Below are positions 24,354 through 34,103 of a DNA stretch of 64,000 nt, one piece after another. Position 1 is the first letter of the stretch; each line of letters starts with the position of its first letter. A program made the translations under genes and the position numbers. Source of the DNA: JABMQF01 sp964563755. GTDB lineage: Archaea; Nanobdellota; Nanobdellia; Woesearchaeales; UBA11576. The notes under the pieces were generated by a model, which searched no databases, had not been told where the DNA came from, and was given only the letters and a program-made list of their open reading frames with translations. The stretch covers positions 1-64,000 of the forward strand of contig CAZLYC010000007.1 of NCBI GenBank assembly GCA_964563755.1, given 5' to 3'.

Positions 24354-27026
24354 ATGTCAGATAATGGAGTAAAGAAAGCTAATAGCATAAGCGATGTAGC
24401 CAACAGTACAGGCCAGCCTGATGACTGGCAGGTAGATGAAAGCAAGAAAGTAATCGCATTGCCCAGTCCCAATGTTTCTATGCAGATAAAGACAGAACTT
24501 GAGGGAAAGATAAGGACACTAGAATCATCCCTAGAGACAGTCACAAACGCGCTTTCAGTTGCGCAGGAAAGCTCTGCGAATGACAGGCAAGAGAAAGAGC
24601 AGTACGTGGCAAAAATCAAGGACCTTGAAAGAACTTTAGAAAGCATGCAGGATGACATCTGCAAGATAAGCAGGGAACATGATAATATCTGCAAGATATA
24701 CGAGAATGAACAGGCACAAAGGATACTTTCTGAAGAGACCCTTGAAAAAATCAAGGCAGAACACGAGAGGATTGAACTAGAATATTCTGAACTCGAAGTC
24801 AAACATGAGAAGATGAAGAACGAGCTTGATTCTGAAAGAGCTGAACACTCAGACACAAAAACTGCGCTTGAAGAATTAAAGTTAAAGCAGACAGATCCAA
24901 ACATAACTGCAGAACTCGAAAGGTACAAACAAGAGAACGCATCACTAAGGGAAGATAATGAAGACCTCAGATTCTCAGAGATGATTACTCAAGGCGCAGA
25001 TGATGTAAAAGAAGAGTTCTCCGACCCATTCATACAGAAAGACAAAGAAGCCATCGAATTGACACTTGAAGCAATAATGGAAAGGAAGGTGATCAAAGAA
25101 ATCAATGCAGACTATTCTACAATCGCTTACATGGATAGGACAACAAATTCCATACAGATCATCTACAAATACTGCCATTGGGTCCCTGATTTTGTAATCA
25201 GCAACTTCATAAAGAAGAATGCCTCTCTTTTCGACGGAGGATACCCTGAAGATGAAGAGATAGACTGGCTAAGAAACTACGCATTCGTTGAAGCGACCAA
25301 CAGGAACATGAAGAAGATTGTCGCAGATGCTTACAGCAGATCTGAAGAGGCGAGCAACTCTGACAGAAGCAGCGCAGAATGGAAAGCTCTGACAGAATAT
25401 CTAAACAAAATAGATTTTGAGATTAGACCGCATAGTGCAAAACAAGAACACATGATAAAACTCATGACAGAGCAGCTTGACATGCATGCCAACTATGGAT
25501 CTTCAGATGTCACAATCAAAGGCAAAGGGAAAATAGGCGTCTTTCTATGGGGCCGGCTAAATGACATACCTTTGGGCGTTTCATATGTGGGCGATATAGA
25601 GAAAGGAGAGTCCACAGAATCAGAACTGGCCAGAGACCAGCCCATAGATACTCCCAGAATAAGAAAGAAAATCAATGGTGTCCTTGAAAACATGGATGAT
25701 AAGCTTTTCGATTGGATTCAATCTGTAAAAATAAAGAATTTCGCACACAACCTTGAACAGAAGTTCAGTGAGCTACCTTTACTTGAAGCAATAAATGAAG
25801 CTCATGAAAGAACATTTGAGCAGATTGAAGAACTGTCTGACCTTCTGCTCATATGTTATGATGAGGATTCGTTGAAACCGGAGAACCTGAAGAAATACCG
25901 TGCAGGAACAAACCCTGCGATGTTTGAGAACACAGATCTCCATAGGCTCATGACTGACAAGAAAGAAGCGGATTACGAAAAAAAGATTAAAGAAGCACTG
26001 CCTTTAAAATTAGCTGGAAATTACCTTTTCGTCGACATAACAGCAGGTAACGAACTCGTCGGAAGGGTGTTCGCGTTCAAAGAGAAAAATAAATTCAGAT
26101 ATAGCGAGAGAAGCTCTCTTGAGACTCTCGGCAGGAACCTAAGCAGGATGCTCACCCAACACTACAAAAAGATGAAAGAACTGCGCTTCTCATTCTCAAA
26201 ACAGTGTTCACAGGAAGTGATAAGACGAGAAATGAACTTTGACGAACTCAAGAGCGAGCATGCGAGCGTGCTCTTCTCTGACGTCTGCGGCTTCACAAAG
26301 GCCAGCGAGCAACTCGGTCCTAGAGATATCGGAAAGATAATTAACATACTCTTCGAGAACACAAGAAAGGTCTCTGACAGCCTTTACATAATGCATGACA
26401 AAACCATAGGAGATTGCACCATGGATATAGTCGGACCACCCTTCTTTGATGGGACTCCTGAGAGCTATGCAAAAAGAGGAGTGGAATGCCTGTTACAGTA
26501 TAGAGAGTTATTGCAAGATTTGAACACAGAATATTTCAGAAATCACACCTACTTAAAAGACAATGGTTTTTCAGAGACCGCCATAAATTACCTGCTGGAC
26601 AATCCTGTAGGGTTATCACTAGGAATAGCCACAACTACAGAAAATGCAAAACTCGACTTTGGCAAGATTGGATCTACAGTATCGCCCGACTTCACAGTAC
26701 TTGGACGTACAGCGAACCTTGCAGCAAGGATACAATCAAAGGCAGGAAGGAACAGGATACTAGTATGTCCTGAAACATTCAGGCTCCTTACAGGACACGA
26801 CCCCAAGGAAGGGCTTCCTGAAAAAGAGGAAGAAAATGAAGAGTCTGACTATTTTGCAGTACTCGGACAGGTGCGCAAGAAGAAACAGATAGAGCATAAG
26901 AGCTTCATCTCAAGAGACGGAAGATATGTGCTCACTTTCGCAGAAGAAGAACATCTGAAGAACGTAGCAGAGCCTCAGATACTATACCGCGTTGAAAGGA
27001 ATCCCCATTATTCTCCGCATAAGTAA
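24354..27026 (+). CDS. Soluble class III nucleotide cyclase with long coiled coil
   Basis: 890 residues; the ATG at 24354 is used (a TTG 9 nt earlier is in frame). Residues about 45-215 form a coiled coil (Glu/Lys heptads). The middle part (about 220-610) is mixed alpha/beta and could hold GAF-like sensor domains. The C-terminal cyclase domain (about 640-860) keeps both metal Asp residues (LFSDVCGFT and KTIGDCTMD), the Lys before IGD, Thr in FTVLGRTAN and the Asn/Arg pair (TANLAARI). No membrane helix, so cytoplasmic. It is preceded by TATA-like gatatata and a ggtgttga leader. Confidence 0.88.
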   Translation: MSDNGVKKANSISDVANSTGQPDDWQVDESKKVIALPSPNVSMQIKTELEGKIRTLESSLETVTNALSVAQESSANDRQEKEQYVAKIKDLERTLESMQDDICKISREHDNICKIYENEQAQRILSEETLEKIKAEHERIELEYSELEVKHEKMKNELDSERAEHSDTKTALEELKLKQTDPNITAELERYKQENASLREDNEDLRFSEMITQGADDVKEEFSDPFIQKDKEAIELTLEAIMERKVIKEINADYSTIAYMDRTTNSIQIIYKYCHWVPDFVISNFIKKNASLFDGGYPEDEEIDWLRNYAFVEATNRNMKKIVADAYSRSEEASNSDRSSAEWKALTEYLNKIDFEIRPHSAKQEHMIKLMTEQLDMHANYGSSDVTIKGKGKIGVFLWGRLNDIPLGVSYVGDIEKGESTESELARDQPIDTPRIRKKINGVLENMDDKLFDWIQSVKIKNFAHNLEQKFSELPLLEAINEAHERTFEQIEELSDLLLICYDEDSLKPENLKKYRAGTNPAMFENTDLHRLMTDKKEADYEKKIKEALPLKLAGNYLFVDITAGNELVGRVFAFKEKNKFRYSERSSLETLGRNLSRMLTQHYKKMKELRFSFSKQCSQEVIRREMNFDELKSEHASVLFSDVCGFTKASEQLGPRDIGKIINILFENTRKVSDSLYIMHDKTIGDCTMDIVGPPFFDGTPESYAKRGVECLLQYRELLQDLNTEYFRNHTYLKDNGFSETAINYLLDNPVGLSLGIATTTENAKLDFGKIGSTVSPDFTVLGRTANLAARIQSKAGRNRILVCPETFRLLTGHDPKEGLPEKEEENEESDYFAVLGQVRKKKQIEHKSFISRDGRYVLTFAEEEHLKNVAEPQILYRVERNPHYSPHK

Positions 27027-27083
27027 AATCAGTAAAATCAAAAGATTAATAAACAAAAACACGAAAAAATCACGCTGAAACAA

Positions 27084-28025
27084 ATGGTAGAACTCAAATT
27101 CAATGTCCAGAAACAGAACATAAAGGTGTTCAAGGACGCGTATTCTGAAGCAGACTGCGAAAGAAAAGCGCAGCTTGCAAGGGAAAAGGCATTCGGAGTC
27201 ATGTCAAGGGTCGCGAAACTCTTCGACAAGGTCACAAGGATAGAGTTGACTCACAAGGAGAAGAAATACTATCCGTTCTGGCACATAAATGCAGAGAGCT
27301 TCATGGAATACCTCAGGGCGAACAGCTACTCATTCCCTGTCGAACCACAGGTAAGGACAGTCAAGATAGCGGGAAATGTCTTTGAAGTGTCAAAAGACTC
27401 TCCTGTATGCAACATAGAAGGCGAGGATTACTGCGTCGAAAACTACACAAAAGAAGAGATAAGGGACGCTACAGAAGCAGCAATGAAAGAGAAGAAGCTT
27501 ACACAATACCTCAAGTTCGAGACAAAGACAATCAAACAGACAGAAGAGCTCATGGGAAGGAATGTCGTCGTGTTCCCTGCATCAGTCAGAGGAGCGTATA
27601 TAATCAGGGAGATGATGAAAGACCTCCTAAAACCAGTCCATGCCGATAAGATACTCACAGAGAAGATAGAAGTCACAGAGATGTGCCTTTATTTCAGGCC
27701 AGCATACGCATTTGAATTCACGAAGAGGCCGAGCGGAAAGACAGGCGTCCTCGAAGTCGATGCCATAACCGGAGAGATGTACAGGAGCAATGTCGTGAAG
27801 AGCGAACTAAGAGAGATGATACCTGAAGACACATTATTTGAACTCGGAGCAGAAGTCGCATCGATGGTCATACCAGGAGTCTCAACCGCAGCAGTGATAG
27901 GCAAGCAGATACACGCTTTTGCCAAGAAAAAAAGCGCCATAAAACAGATGAAAGTGAGCCAGGCTGCGATGGCATCAAAATCAGTCCATTCGACGGTAAA
28001 GAAGAAGTCAATAAGACTTCACTGA
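27084..28025 (+). CDS. Hypothetical protein, PepSY-like C-terminal segment
   Basis: 313 residues, no signal peptide. A segment near residues 215-240 (CLYFRPAYAFEFT, GVLEVDAITGEM) looks like the strand-turn-strand 'x-D-A-x-T-G-E' of PepSY-type domains, and a Gly/Ala/Val-rich helix (about 255-275) precedes a basic tail. Function unknown. It sits between the second cyclase and the secreted protease group, each with separate promoters. Confidence 0.55.
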   Translation: MVELKFNVQKQNIKVFKDAYSEADCERKAQLAREKAFGVMSRVAKLFDKVTRIELTHKEKKYYPFWHINAESFMEYLRANSYSFPVEPQVRTVKIAGNVFEVSKDSPVCNIEGEDYCVENYTKEEIRDATEAAMKEKKLTQYLKFETKTIKQTEELMGRNVVVFPASVRGAYIIREMMKDLLKPVHADKILTEKIEVTEMCLYFRPAYAFEFTKRPSGKTGVLEVDAITGEMYRSNVVKSELREMIPEDTLFELGAEVASMVIPGVSTAAVIGKQIHAFAKKKSAIKQMKVSQAAMASKSVHSTVKKKSIRLH

Positions 28026-28164
28026 AAATATTTTCGGTTTTTCTTGCGTTATTTTCGATGAATGCTCATTTTAAAAAAAATCATGATGTTGCACGAAATA
28101 AATTGCGTTCTGATAAAAAAAATCGCTAGAAGTATTATAATTCCTGCGGACATAGATATAATCC

Positions 28165-29694
28165 ATGTCGCTAAAGGATAAAGTTCTAACTACAATAAGA
28201 AGGGGTGTAACTCTTGTCGCGGTCGGCACAGCACTGACCCTAGCTGCACCTACAGACAACGAGTATGTATCTATGCCGTCAGCATATGCAAAGGCGGATA
28301 CAAGAGAATGCACACCACACTACCTCTCAGGCATACGAAGCCCGAAAGACCCTCTAGAGAACATGCTAGAGAAAGACAGGGTATACCGTTCAACGATATA
28401 CAAATACCCTGAAGAGCCAACAGTCACTGTCATAAACGGCTCGATGGAAACAGAAAGAGAGATACATGGAGTGAAGGTCAAGCTCATATTTCCTAATTAT
28501 ATCAAGACAGAAAAGGGAGTCACGCATTACCATGCGGCTGGAATTGACACCTACACGCAGAAAGAATTTGAATGTATGGTCGAAGACAATGCCAGATATG
28601 TAAAAACTGCCGCAGAGCTTGCTATGCAGGACTATGAAAAGACCCTCGAGGTCGTTCTTGCTGCGCAGGAAAAAGAACTGAAAAAATCAGGCAAGCTTGG
28701 TGAGAAAGAAAAACTCAAAGATCTTCTTGACAAGGATGTTCCAGGCTATCCCGGACTTAAAGTGAGAGATGTCCTTTTCACACCAGACATAAAGACAAAA
28801 GATTTTGTCCCGACAAAATATTATTTCGGCGAGATAGCTGCCCTCGGAGTCACGTACATCAACTCAGGCATAATCGATATTGACCCGAAGGCAAGGATGC
28901 TAGACCACATCAACGGCTGGCCTGCAATACTGATACACGAGATGACTCACAGGAACCCAAAGCTCCAGAGCTATCCGTTGCTCAGCAAATTCGACCCTGA
29001 GATATGGGCATCATTCCCGATGCTTGCGCACGACGACATGGACCGGCTCCTCAAGCATTCTTACCTAAAAGACCTCCGAAAGATATCGAGGATACTATTC
29101 AACTTCGACAGCCAACTCGCATACGCAGACATGATGTCACTGGACCTAATGATGGGGAGAGAAATCGAGAAAGAGAACGGCTACCGCAAGGTCAAGGACT
29201 ACATGGCGAAAGTCGCTACAATAAGCCAGGCAGTGAGGGATGTCGCGTTCAACCAGTACATACCAGAATTCTACACGCATCCGCTCTACTACATGACGCT
29301 CAATGAGTTCCTGAAGGATGACAACGCGACATTCAAGATAATAATGTACAAGAACTTCGAACCGACTCTTCTCGGGGGGCCTAACAAGACAAGAGACTTC
29401 CTTGAAGAGCACAGCGATATGATAAGAGGCGCCGCGTCAAGCGCAATGCGAGAGATGAAAAGCGAGAGGACTAAGACCCTTACTGAAGAAGAGCTCTCGA
29501 AAATAAAGAGTGAACTGGCAGGAAGGCTGAGCAGCATGACCCCTGCACAGAGGAAAACACTCCTTTCGACCGCAGAGATGCTTGGGATGCCAAGGACAGA
29601 AGACACGCAACAGCTGGTAAATTTCGCATTGAGACTGCATAGGTTGGGGATAGTAGACCTCCAATACGACGAAGAGGAGGTGCTATCAAGATGA
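28165..29694 (+). CDS. Secreted HExxH putative metalloprotease
   Basis: 509 residues. Twin basic residues and a hydrophobic stretch (about 12-28) followed by a SAYAKA site indicate export. HEMTH at residues 258-262 is the zinc-binding helix; acidic residues in SQLAYADMMSLDLMMGREIEKE (beginning about residue 312) could give the third ligand. The C-terminal part is helical. A TATA-like region about 30 nt upstream of the ATG suggests a short leader. It overlaps the next gene by 4 nt (ATGA). The family is not recognised beyond the zincin motif. Confidence 0.68.
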   Translation: MSLKDKVLTTIRRGVTLVAVGTALTLAAPTDNEYVSMPSAYAKADTRECTPHYLSGIRSPKDPLENMLEKDRVYRSTIYKYPEEPTVTVINGSMETEREIHGVKVKLIFPNYIKTEKGVTHYHAAGIDTYTQKEFECMVEDNARYVKTAAELAMQDYEKTLEVVLAAQEKELKKSGKLGEKEKLKDLLDKDVPGYPGLKVRDVLFTPDIKTKDFVPTKYYFGEIAALGVTYINSGIIDIDPKARMLDHINGWPAILIHEMTHRNPKLQSYPLLSKFDPEIWASFPMLAHDDMDRLLKHSYLKDLRKISRILFNFDSQLAYADMMSLDLMMGREIEKENGYRKVKDYMAKVATISQAVRDVAFNQYIPEFYTHPLYYMTLNEFLKDDNATFKIIMYKNFEPTLLGGPNKTRDFLEEHSDMIRGAASSAMREMKSERTKTLTEEELSKIKSELAGRLSSMTPAQRKTLLSTAEMLGMPRTEDTQQLVNFALRLHRLGIVDLQYDEEEVLSR

Positions 29695-31193
29695 AAAGAT
29701 TCCTCAAGAACATAGCTGTGACTGTGAGCATGGCAGCCCTCGCTATCACAAGCTGCGACAACTTCGAGACAAAAGTTGAAAAGAGCCTTTCAGCGAAAGG
29801 CATGACAAAAGAGCAGGCAGAAGTCGCAGCAGCAGAAGCATTAAGAGGCATGTTCACACGCAAGGTCGAGAAGGAAGACGGAACAGTGACATATGAGATG
29901 AACTATTCCGGAATAACTGATGAAGATATACTTTACACTGTCGAGAGGATGCACCAAGACCTATCTGATGCCCTAAAGCCCGATGGAGATATACTTTTCC
30001 AGAAATACCTAAAGAACACAGGGATGGGAGACCATCTCGCACTACAGGAGAAGGTGTTCAAGTACCACACAGACATGCTACGCAAGAAGGTGCTGCACCA
30101 GAAATTCGAGAAACTCGTCAATGGCGAGAGCGCACAAGGATACTTCGACCCGTACAGCATACCTGAAGACAGGAGATATTCTCTAGCGACAACATTCCCC
30201 TTGAATCAGGAGGAGCAGGAATTCGACGCAGGATATGTCAAGACAGCGAGGAACGCAGGAAAACTAAAAGACAAATCCGCGGTTGTAGAGGAGATAACAC
30301 AGCAGATAATGTTCCTTGAAAAAATGCCTAATCCAAAATATTCCTTTGACAAAGGAGAGAGCGAATGGATTTATGTGCCGCGCAAGATGGGCATACGCGC
30401 CATATCTTACAACCTTGACAATGACGACGAGAAAGAAGCGGACTATGTTGAGATATATAGGATAAAAGAAGATGGCAAAACTGAGACAAAGCCCGCAATA
30501 AAAGTTTTCAAGCCCAATGGGGTTGGGTCATTGGAATTAATCCTTGCCGACCAGGACAATGAAGGCCAGCCAGGATACGGAATACCTGACCATGTCGGGA
30601 ACATCAAGGATGTAGCCAGCGGATGGGATGTTTTCTCGTTACAGAACATCATAGACTTAGTATTCAAGAGACCAGACAGCACTTCAAGAGAATCTGACAT
30701 GACCGGGATTAACAAGCTATACGTGACACGAGCAGGCACTATCCCTATGGGAGAATATGAGCTGAAACCTGACGGGTGGGAAAGTGATGTACCTGACTAC
30801 AAGCCAGGACAGCTGCAGCGCAAAGGAAGCTTCACAGTGCATCTGAAAACTGCGAAAAAGGCCAGCAAGGAGAGTCCACCAGGGGACCTTGAATGGATAG
30901 CTGTAGAATATTCAGGCGGTTCAAGAGTAGTAGAGTTCTACAGGCCGAACAGCAAGTTCACTGGCAAGAATTACACGTTCACAGCAAACGGAAGGAAAAT
31001 ATCTGTCACAAAAGAGGACGGAAGGATAGAGCAATACGACCTACAGGCAATAGTCGAGGACATGCCTTACAGGATAGACTTTGACAGGAACAAACAGAAG
31101 AGATGGGAGATACGCGACAAGGACAACGACAAGATACACTACGAAGCAAAACGGGAAAGGGCAGCGACAGGCAAGCTAATACCGACTGAATGA
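29691..31193 (+). CDS. Lipoprotein-like hypothetical protein
   Basis: 500 residues beginning with a lipoprotein signal (AALAITSC lipobox, Cys at about 22). The remainder is soluble and mixed alpha/beta with no recognised domain. Translationally coupled to the HEMTH protein, so probably its partner on the outer face of the membrane. A 28-nt remnant resembling the end of the GCCAC-bounded element follows 9 nt after its stop. Confidence 0.62.
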   Translation: MKRFLKNIAVTVSMAALAITSCDNFETKVEKSLSAKGMTKEQAEVAAAEALRGMFTRKVEKEDGTVTYEMNYSGITDEDILYTVERMHQDLSDALKPDGDILFQKYLKNTGMGDHLALQEKVFKYHTDMLRKKVLHQKFEKLVNGESAQGYFDPYSIPEDRRYSLATTFPLNQEEQEFDAGYVKTARNAGKLKDKSAVVEEITQQIMFLEKMPNPKYSFDKGESEWIYVPRKMGIRAISYNLDNDDEKEADYVEIYRIKEDGKTETKPAIKVFKPNGVGSLELILADQDNEGQPGYGIPDHVGNIKDVASGWDVFSLQNIIDLVFKRPDSTSRESDMTGINKLYVTRAGTIPMGEYELKPDGWESDVPDYKPGQLQRKGSFTVHLKTAKKASKESPPGDLEWIAVEYSGGSRVVEFYRPNSKFTGKNYTFTANGRKISVTKEDGRIEQYDLQAIVEDMPYRIDFDRNKQKRWEIRDKDNDKIHYEAKRERAATGKLIPTE

Positions 31194-31202
31194 AATTCAT
31201 AT

Positions 31203-31230
31203 GAACGAACTCGCTAAGGTGTCGTTCTTT
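31203..31230 (-). repeat. Possible truncated copy (E) of the GCCAC-bounded element
   Basis: On the minus strand GAACGACACCTTAGCGAG resembles the 5' end of copy B, GAACGCCACCTAGCGAGC, with two changes and a one-base shift. The central motif and the 3' arm are missing. Here the element's sense strand is opposite to the flanking genes, unlike the other copies. Confidence 0.3.
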
Positions 31231-31261
31231 AACATAACTGCTGGGAAAATTTGGTGTTGAT

Positions 31262-32101
31262 ATGGGAATCAGAGAGATAGCGCTCGCAGGTATAGCAGCA
31301 CTTGGTATCAATGCTTGTGTGACCTGCGAAGACACTAATCTTAAGGTTCAGCAAACCATCATTGAACAGCCTAAGTCTCCAGAATATCCTCTTGAGGAAC
31401 TGGCGAAATCAGTAGTATGCGTAAGATTAACCGTCCAATATGAAGCAGCAAGACCTAATGCAAAAGGCACTGCTGAAACCAAGATGAGCGGCACTGGTTT
31501 CGTATTTGATTACGACGGCAGATATTCTTACATAATAACTGCAGAACACGTAGTGGACATATCCCATACACTTAAAGGCATGGCGAAGTGCGGCAAGAAA
31601 GGGACTCCGTGCACCTCCATGTTCCTGCCTGTCGCGGCGGAATACTCTGTAGTCGACAACAGGGAGGACAATGACTCATCTAATGATATCTCTCTTGAAC
31701 TGATTGCAGCTGATGTTGAACATGACATCGCAATACTAAGAACAGAAACAGAACTGCCAGTCGCACACAGTTATTACGTCGGAAACGCTGAAAGCCTGCA
31801 CATAGGAGAGGATGCGTATTCAATAGGTTATCCTGCAGGAGAGATGAGACTTGTTGTCTCAGGGATAGTCAGCAATACAGACAATAATATAAACGGACTC
31901 AAGGACAGGAAAGTCCTTAACCTGTCCATGGATTCTGGGCAGAGCGGCAGTCCCTACTTTGTCAAAAGAGGCGACAAGTATTACCTAATGGGAATATGCC
32001 AGGCAACATTCAGGGTGCAGGGCAGAAGTTTTGCAGCAGGAATATGCACAGACATAGAAGACATAATTGTATTCATGAACAATGCCAAGTACGTCAAGTA
32101 A
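31262..32101 (+). CDS. Exported trypsin-like (HtrA-type) serine protease
   Basis: 279 residues. A hydrophobic N terminus with a Cys (about residues 7-20, INACVTC) suggests export or lipid anchoring. The catalytic triad is visible: His in TAEHVVD (about 98), Asp in EHDIAIL (about 160) and Ser in DSGQSGSPYF (about 225). There is no PDZ domain, so it is a bare protease domain. It follows the metalloprotease/lipoprotein pair with a 68-nt gap and probably acts outside the cell. Confidence 0.85.
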   Translation: MGIREIALAGIAALGINACVTCEDTNLKVQQTIIEQPKSPEYPLEELAKSVVCVRLTVQYEAARPNAKGTAETKMSGTGFVFDYDGRYSYIITAEHVVDISHTLKGMAKCGKKGTPCTSMFLPVAAEYSVVDNREDNDSSNDISLELIAADVEHDIAILRTETELPVAHSYYVGNAESLHIGEDAYSIGYPAGEMRLVVSGIVSNTDNNINGLKDRKVLNLSMDSGQSGSPYFVKRGDKYYLMGICQATFRVQGRSFAAGICTDIEDIIVFMNNAKYVK

Positions 32102-32148
32102 CCCATTTCGCTAAAAATTTAAATACTGATTTCTTATCAACACTTCTG

Positions 32149-32517
32149 ATGGACCAGAAGATACTCCAGGGCGTGCTGTACTTCGCATTCTTCGTAGTTC
32201 TTCTTACTGTGCTTCTTTACGTACTGAAAAGCTGCGCAGTCACATCATTCCTGTCAGAAAATACAACTTACCAAGAGAAGATGATGACTGAAACAGTGAA
32301 GACAAGGGCAGAGATACTCAAGACATTCGACCACGACTGCCTGATCTACATGTGCGCAAACGAATGCCTGCAACAATATGTTGCTAAAAGCGATAGCGAA
32401 AGAGAGATATGCAATTCAGAATGTATAGTAGCTGACGATGTCGTCAATTATTCTTCAGAATACCCTCAGTGCAGATATGCGGACAAGAAAAACATGCACA
32501 ACCTTGACAACACGTAA
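32149..32517 (+). CDS. Single-pass membrane protein with Cys-rich outer domain
   Basis: 122 residues from the ATG at 32149, which lies about 28 nt after a TATA-like atttaaata (32117-32125), indicating a leaderless transcript. One membrane helix (about 7-28) is followed by a helical domain with Cys in CLIYMCANEC and EICNSEC. These spacings suggest disulfides (twin CxxxC). No family recognised. Confidence 0.65.
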   Translation: MDQKILQGVLYFAFFVVLLTVLLYVLKSCAVTSFLSENTTYQEKMMTETVKTRAEILKTFDHDCLIYMCANECLQQYVAKSDSEREICNSECIVADDVVNYSSEYPQCRYADKKNMHNLDNT

Positions 32518-32573
32518 TCCTTTCGTCTCATCCTAACAAAATATTAAAATACCTGACTTGTTTACGTTTTAAC

Positions 32574-33170
32574 ATGGAAACAACAAACCTCCTGCAACTC
32601 ATAGTACTATTCCTCGTAATCATCGACCCTCTCGCAAGCTTCACAGTCTTCCTTGTCGCAACATCTTCCATGACACCTGCAAAGAGAAGAAAGATAGCAC
32701 TCCTTGCCATGACTGTCGCCATCGCACTATCAGCAGCAGTGCTTATTCTAGGAGATAATCTTCTAAAACTTTTCAGCACAGACATAGATGAGTTCAGGAT
32801 AGCAGGAGGGATAATCCTAGGGATACTTGGAGTCAAGATGACACTAGGACTTCCATTGGCGAGCGTTGACAAAGCAAAAGGCAACTCGGCAACAGCAATC
32901 GCTTCAATAATAGGAACACCTTTCATAACTGGTCCCGCAACAATAACTGCAATAATAATCACATCAAACGATTACGGAAGGATGATGACAGGACTTGCCG
33001 CAGCGATTGTCCTTGCGTTCACAGGCATCATATTCCTGCTAGCTCACAGGATAAAGAAAATGATAGGAATGACCACAGTACAGGTGCTCTCAACAATACT
33101 GGGCCTTATAACTGTGGCATGGGGAGTGAGCTTCATCAAGGTCGGTATACAGAACATATTCTTAGGTTAA
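32574..33170 (+). CDS. MarC/UPF0056-family membrane protein
   Basis: 198 residues with six predicted membrane helices. The IDPLASFTVF motif near residue 17, the AGGIILGILG segment and TPFITGPATIT match the MarC family, whose transported substrate is unknown. The ATG is about 30 nt after a TATA-like attaaaat, so it is probably leaderless. Confidence 0.87.
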   Translation: METTNLLQLIVLFLVIIDPLASFTVFLVATSSMTPAKRRKIALLAMTVAIALSAAVLILGDNLLKLFSTDIDEFRIAGGIILGILGVKMTLGLPLASVDKAKGNSATAIASIIGTPFITGPATITAIIITSNDYGRMMTGLAAAIVLAFTGIIFLLAHRIKKMIGMTTVQVLSTILGLITVAWGVSFIKVGIQNIFLG

Positions 33171-33253
33171 AAGACATTAAAACGACCATTTTTAAATCCT
33201 CCAAAAGGATTATTAACCCCTAAACAACAAAAATTCACAGGGGGTTGAGACTG

Positions 33254-33526
33254 ATGGAAAAACACGATTTTATCGATAATCTTCTTGAAGACGTAGACGA
33301 ACAGAGCTACCCGAAGATACTTGCACTGAGTCTATATGCTGAGTATTATGAACAGAACTCAGAATACCCTATCGACAGCATCCAAGAAAAATACATCCTA
33401 GACAAAAAGATAGAGATGAACATAGGTCTCCTAAAAGAAGGCGGAATACCTATGGATTACCGCGATGTTGAGAAAAAGGTCAGGGAGAACTACTGGCGTA
33501 TAAAAAAAGAGCATAAAAGAAGGTAA
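33254..33526 (+). CDS. Small charged hypothetical protein
   Basis: 90 residues from the ATG at 33254, preceded by gggggttgag; an in-frame TTG lies 9 nt earlier. Highly acidic then basic, helical, without known motifs. Likely cytoplasmic. Confidence 0.6.
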   Translation: MEKHDFIDNLLEDVDEQSYPKILALSLYAEYYEQNSEYPIDSIQEKYILDKKIEMNIGLLKEGGIPMDYRDVEKKVRENYWRIKKEHKRR

Positions 33527-33626
33527 TATGCCAGCACAGCCTCTTTTTAACGGTTCATCTGCTTTGGTGACCAGTATACCTAACTAGAAACCTATTTAAA
33601 TATCTAAAACATATGTATACTGTCTC

Positions 33627-34103
33627 ATGCGAACTGATTACTTCTTAGATGACAGGCTGAAAGAACTTTTCCTAGATGATGTTACCAATCTAAAGCAAAG
33701 AAAATACCATACCGCGCTAAAAGAAAGACAAGAAGCACAAGAACCAGGAAACAGAAGCATGACCTACATCATGCTCATAATGAAGACAGAACCTACTAAA
33801 GAACTTGATAATGTGCTGCTCAGAGAATATGACCGGATAGAACGCACAAAAGAATCCAGATACACAGTATTTGCCATAAGCATGAGCCATCTTAGATACC
33901 TCGGCATAACTGAGCTAAAAGACACACTGATAAACAAAAGACTAGGACTTGGAAAACTCGAGGAGAAACTATTTGCCTGCGTCATATACCAGTTCAACAA
34001 TCCATGTGATGCTCATCCAGCGCATGCTCTGGATATATCAAGCTACGCAGAAGAAGTCAATGGGACATGGCTGTATCTTGGCAACAGCATGAGAAAATTA
34101 TAA
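33627..34103 (+). CDS. Hypothetical protein
   Basis: 158 residues, mainly helical, no signal or membrane segment. A TATA-like tatttaaat lies about 33 nt before the ATG. The 3' end overlaps the convergent PfkB-family kinase by 6 nt. No family recognised. Confidence 0.55.
   Translation: MRTDYFLDDRLKELFLDDVTNLKQRKYHTALKERQEAQEPGNRSMTYIMLIMKTEPTKELDNVLLREYDRIERTKESRYTVFAISMSHLRYLGITELKDTLINKRLGLGKLEEKLFACVIYQFNNPCDAHPAHALDISSYAEEVNGTWLYLGNSMRKL

Noticed and set aside
26262..26285. GCGAGC-containing palindrome resembling the structured elements
   Set aside because: It is inside the cyclase domain coding region (the FSDV region), and the rest of the element is absent.
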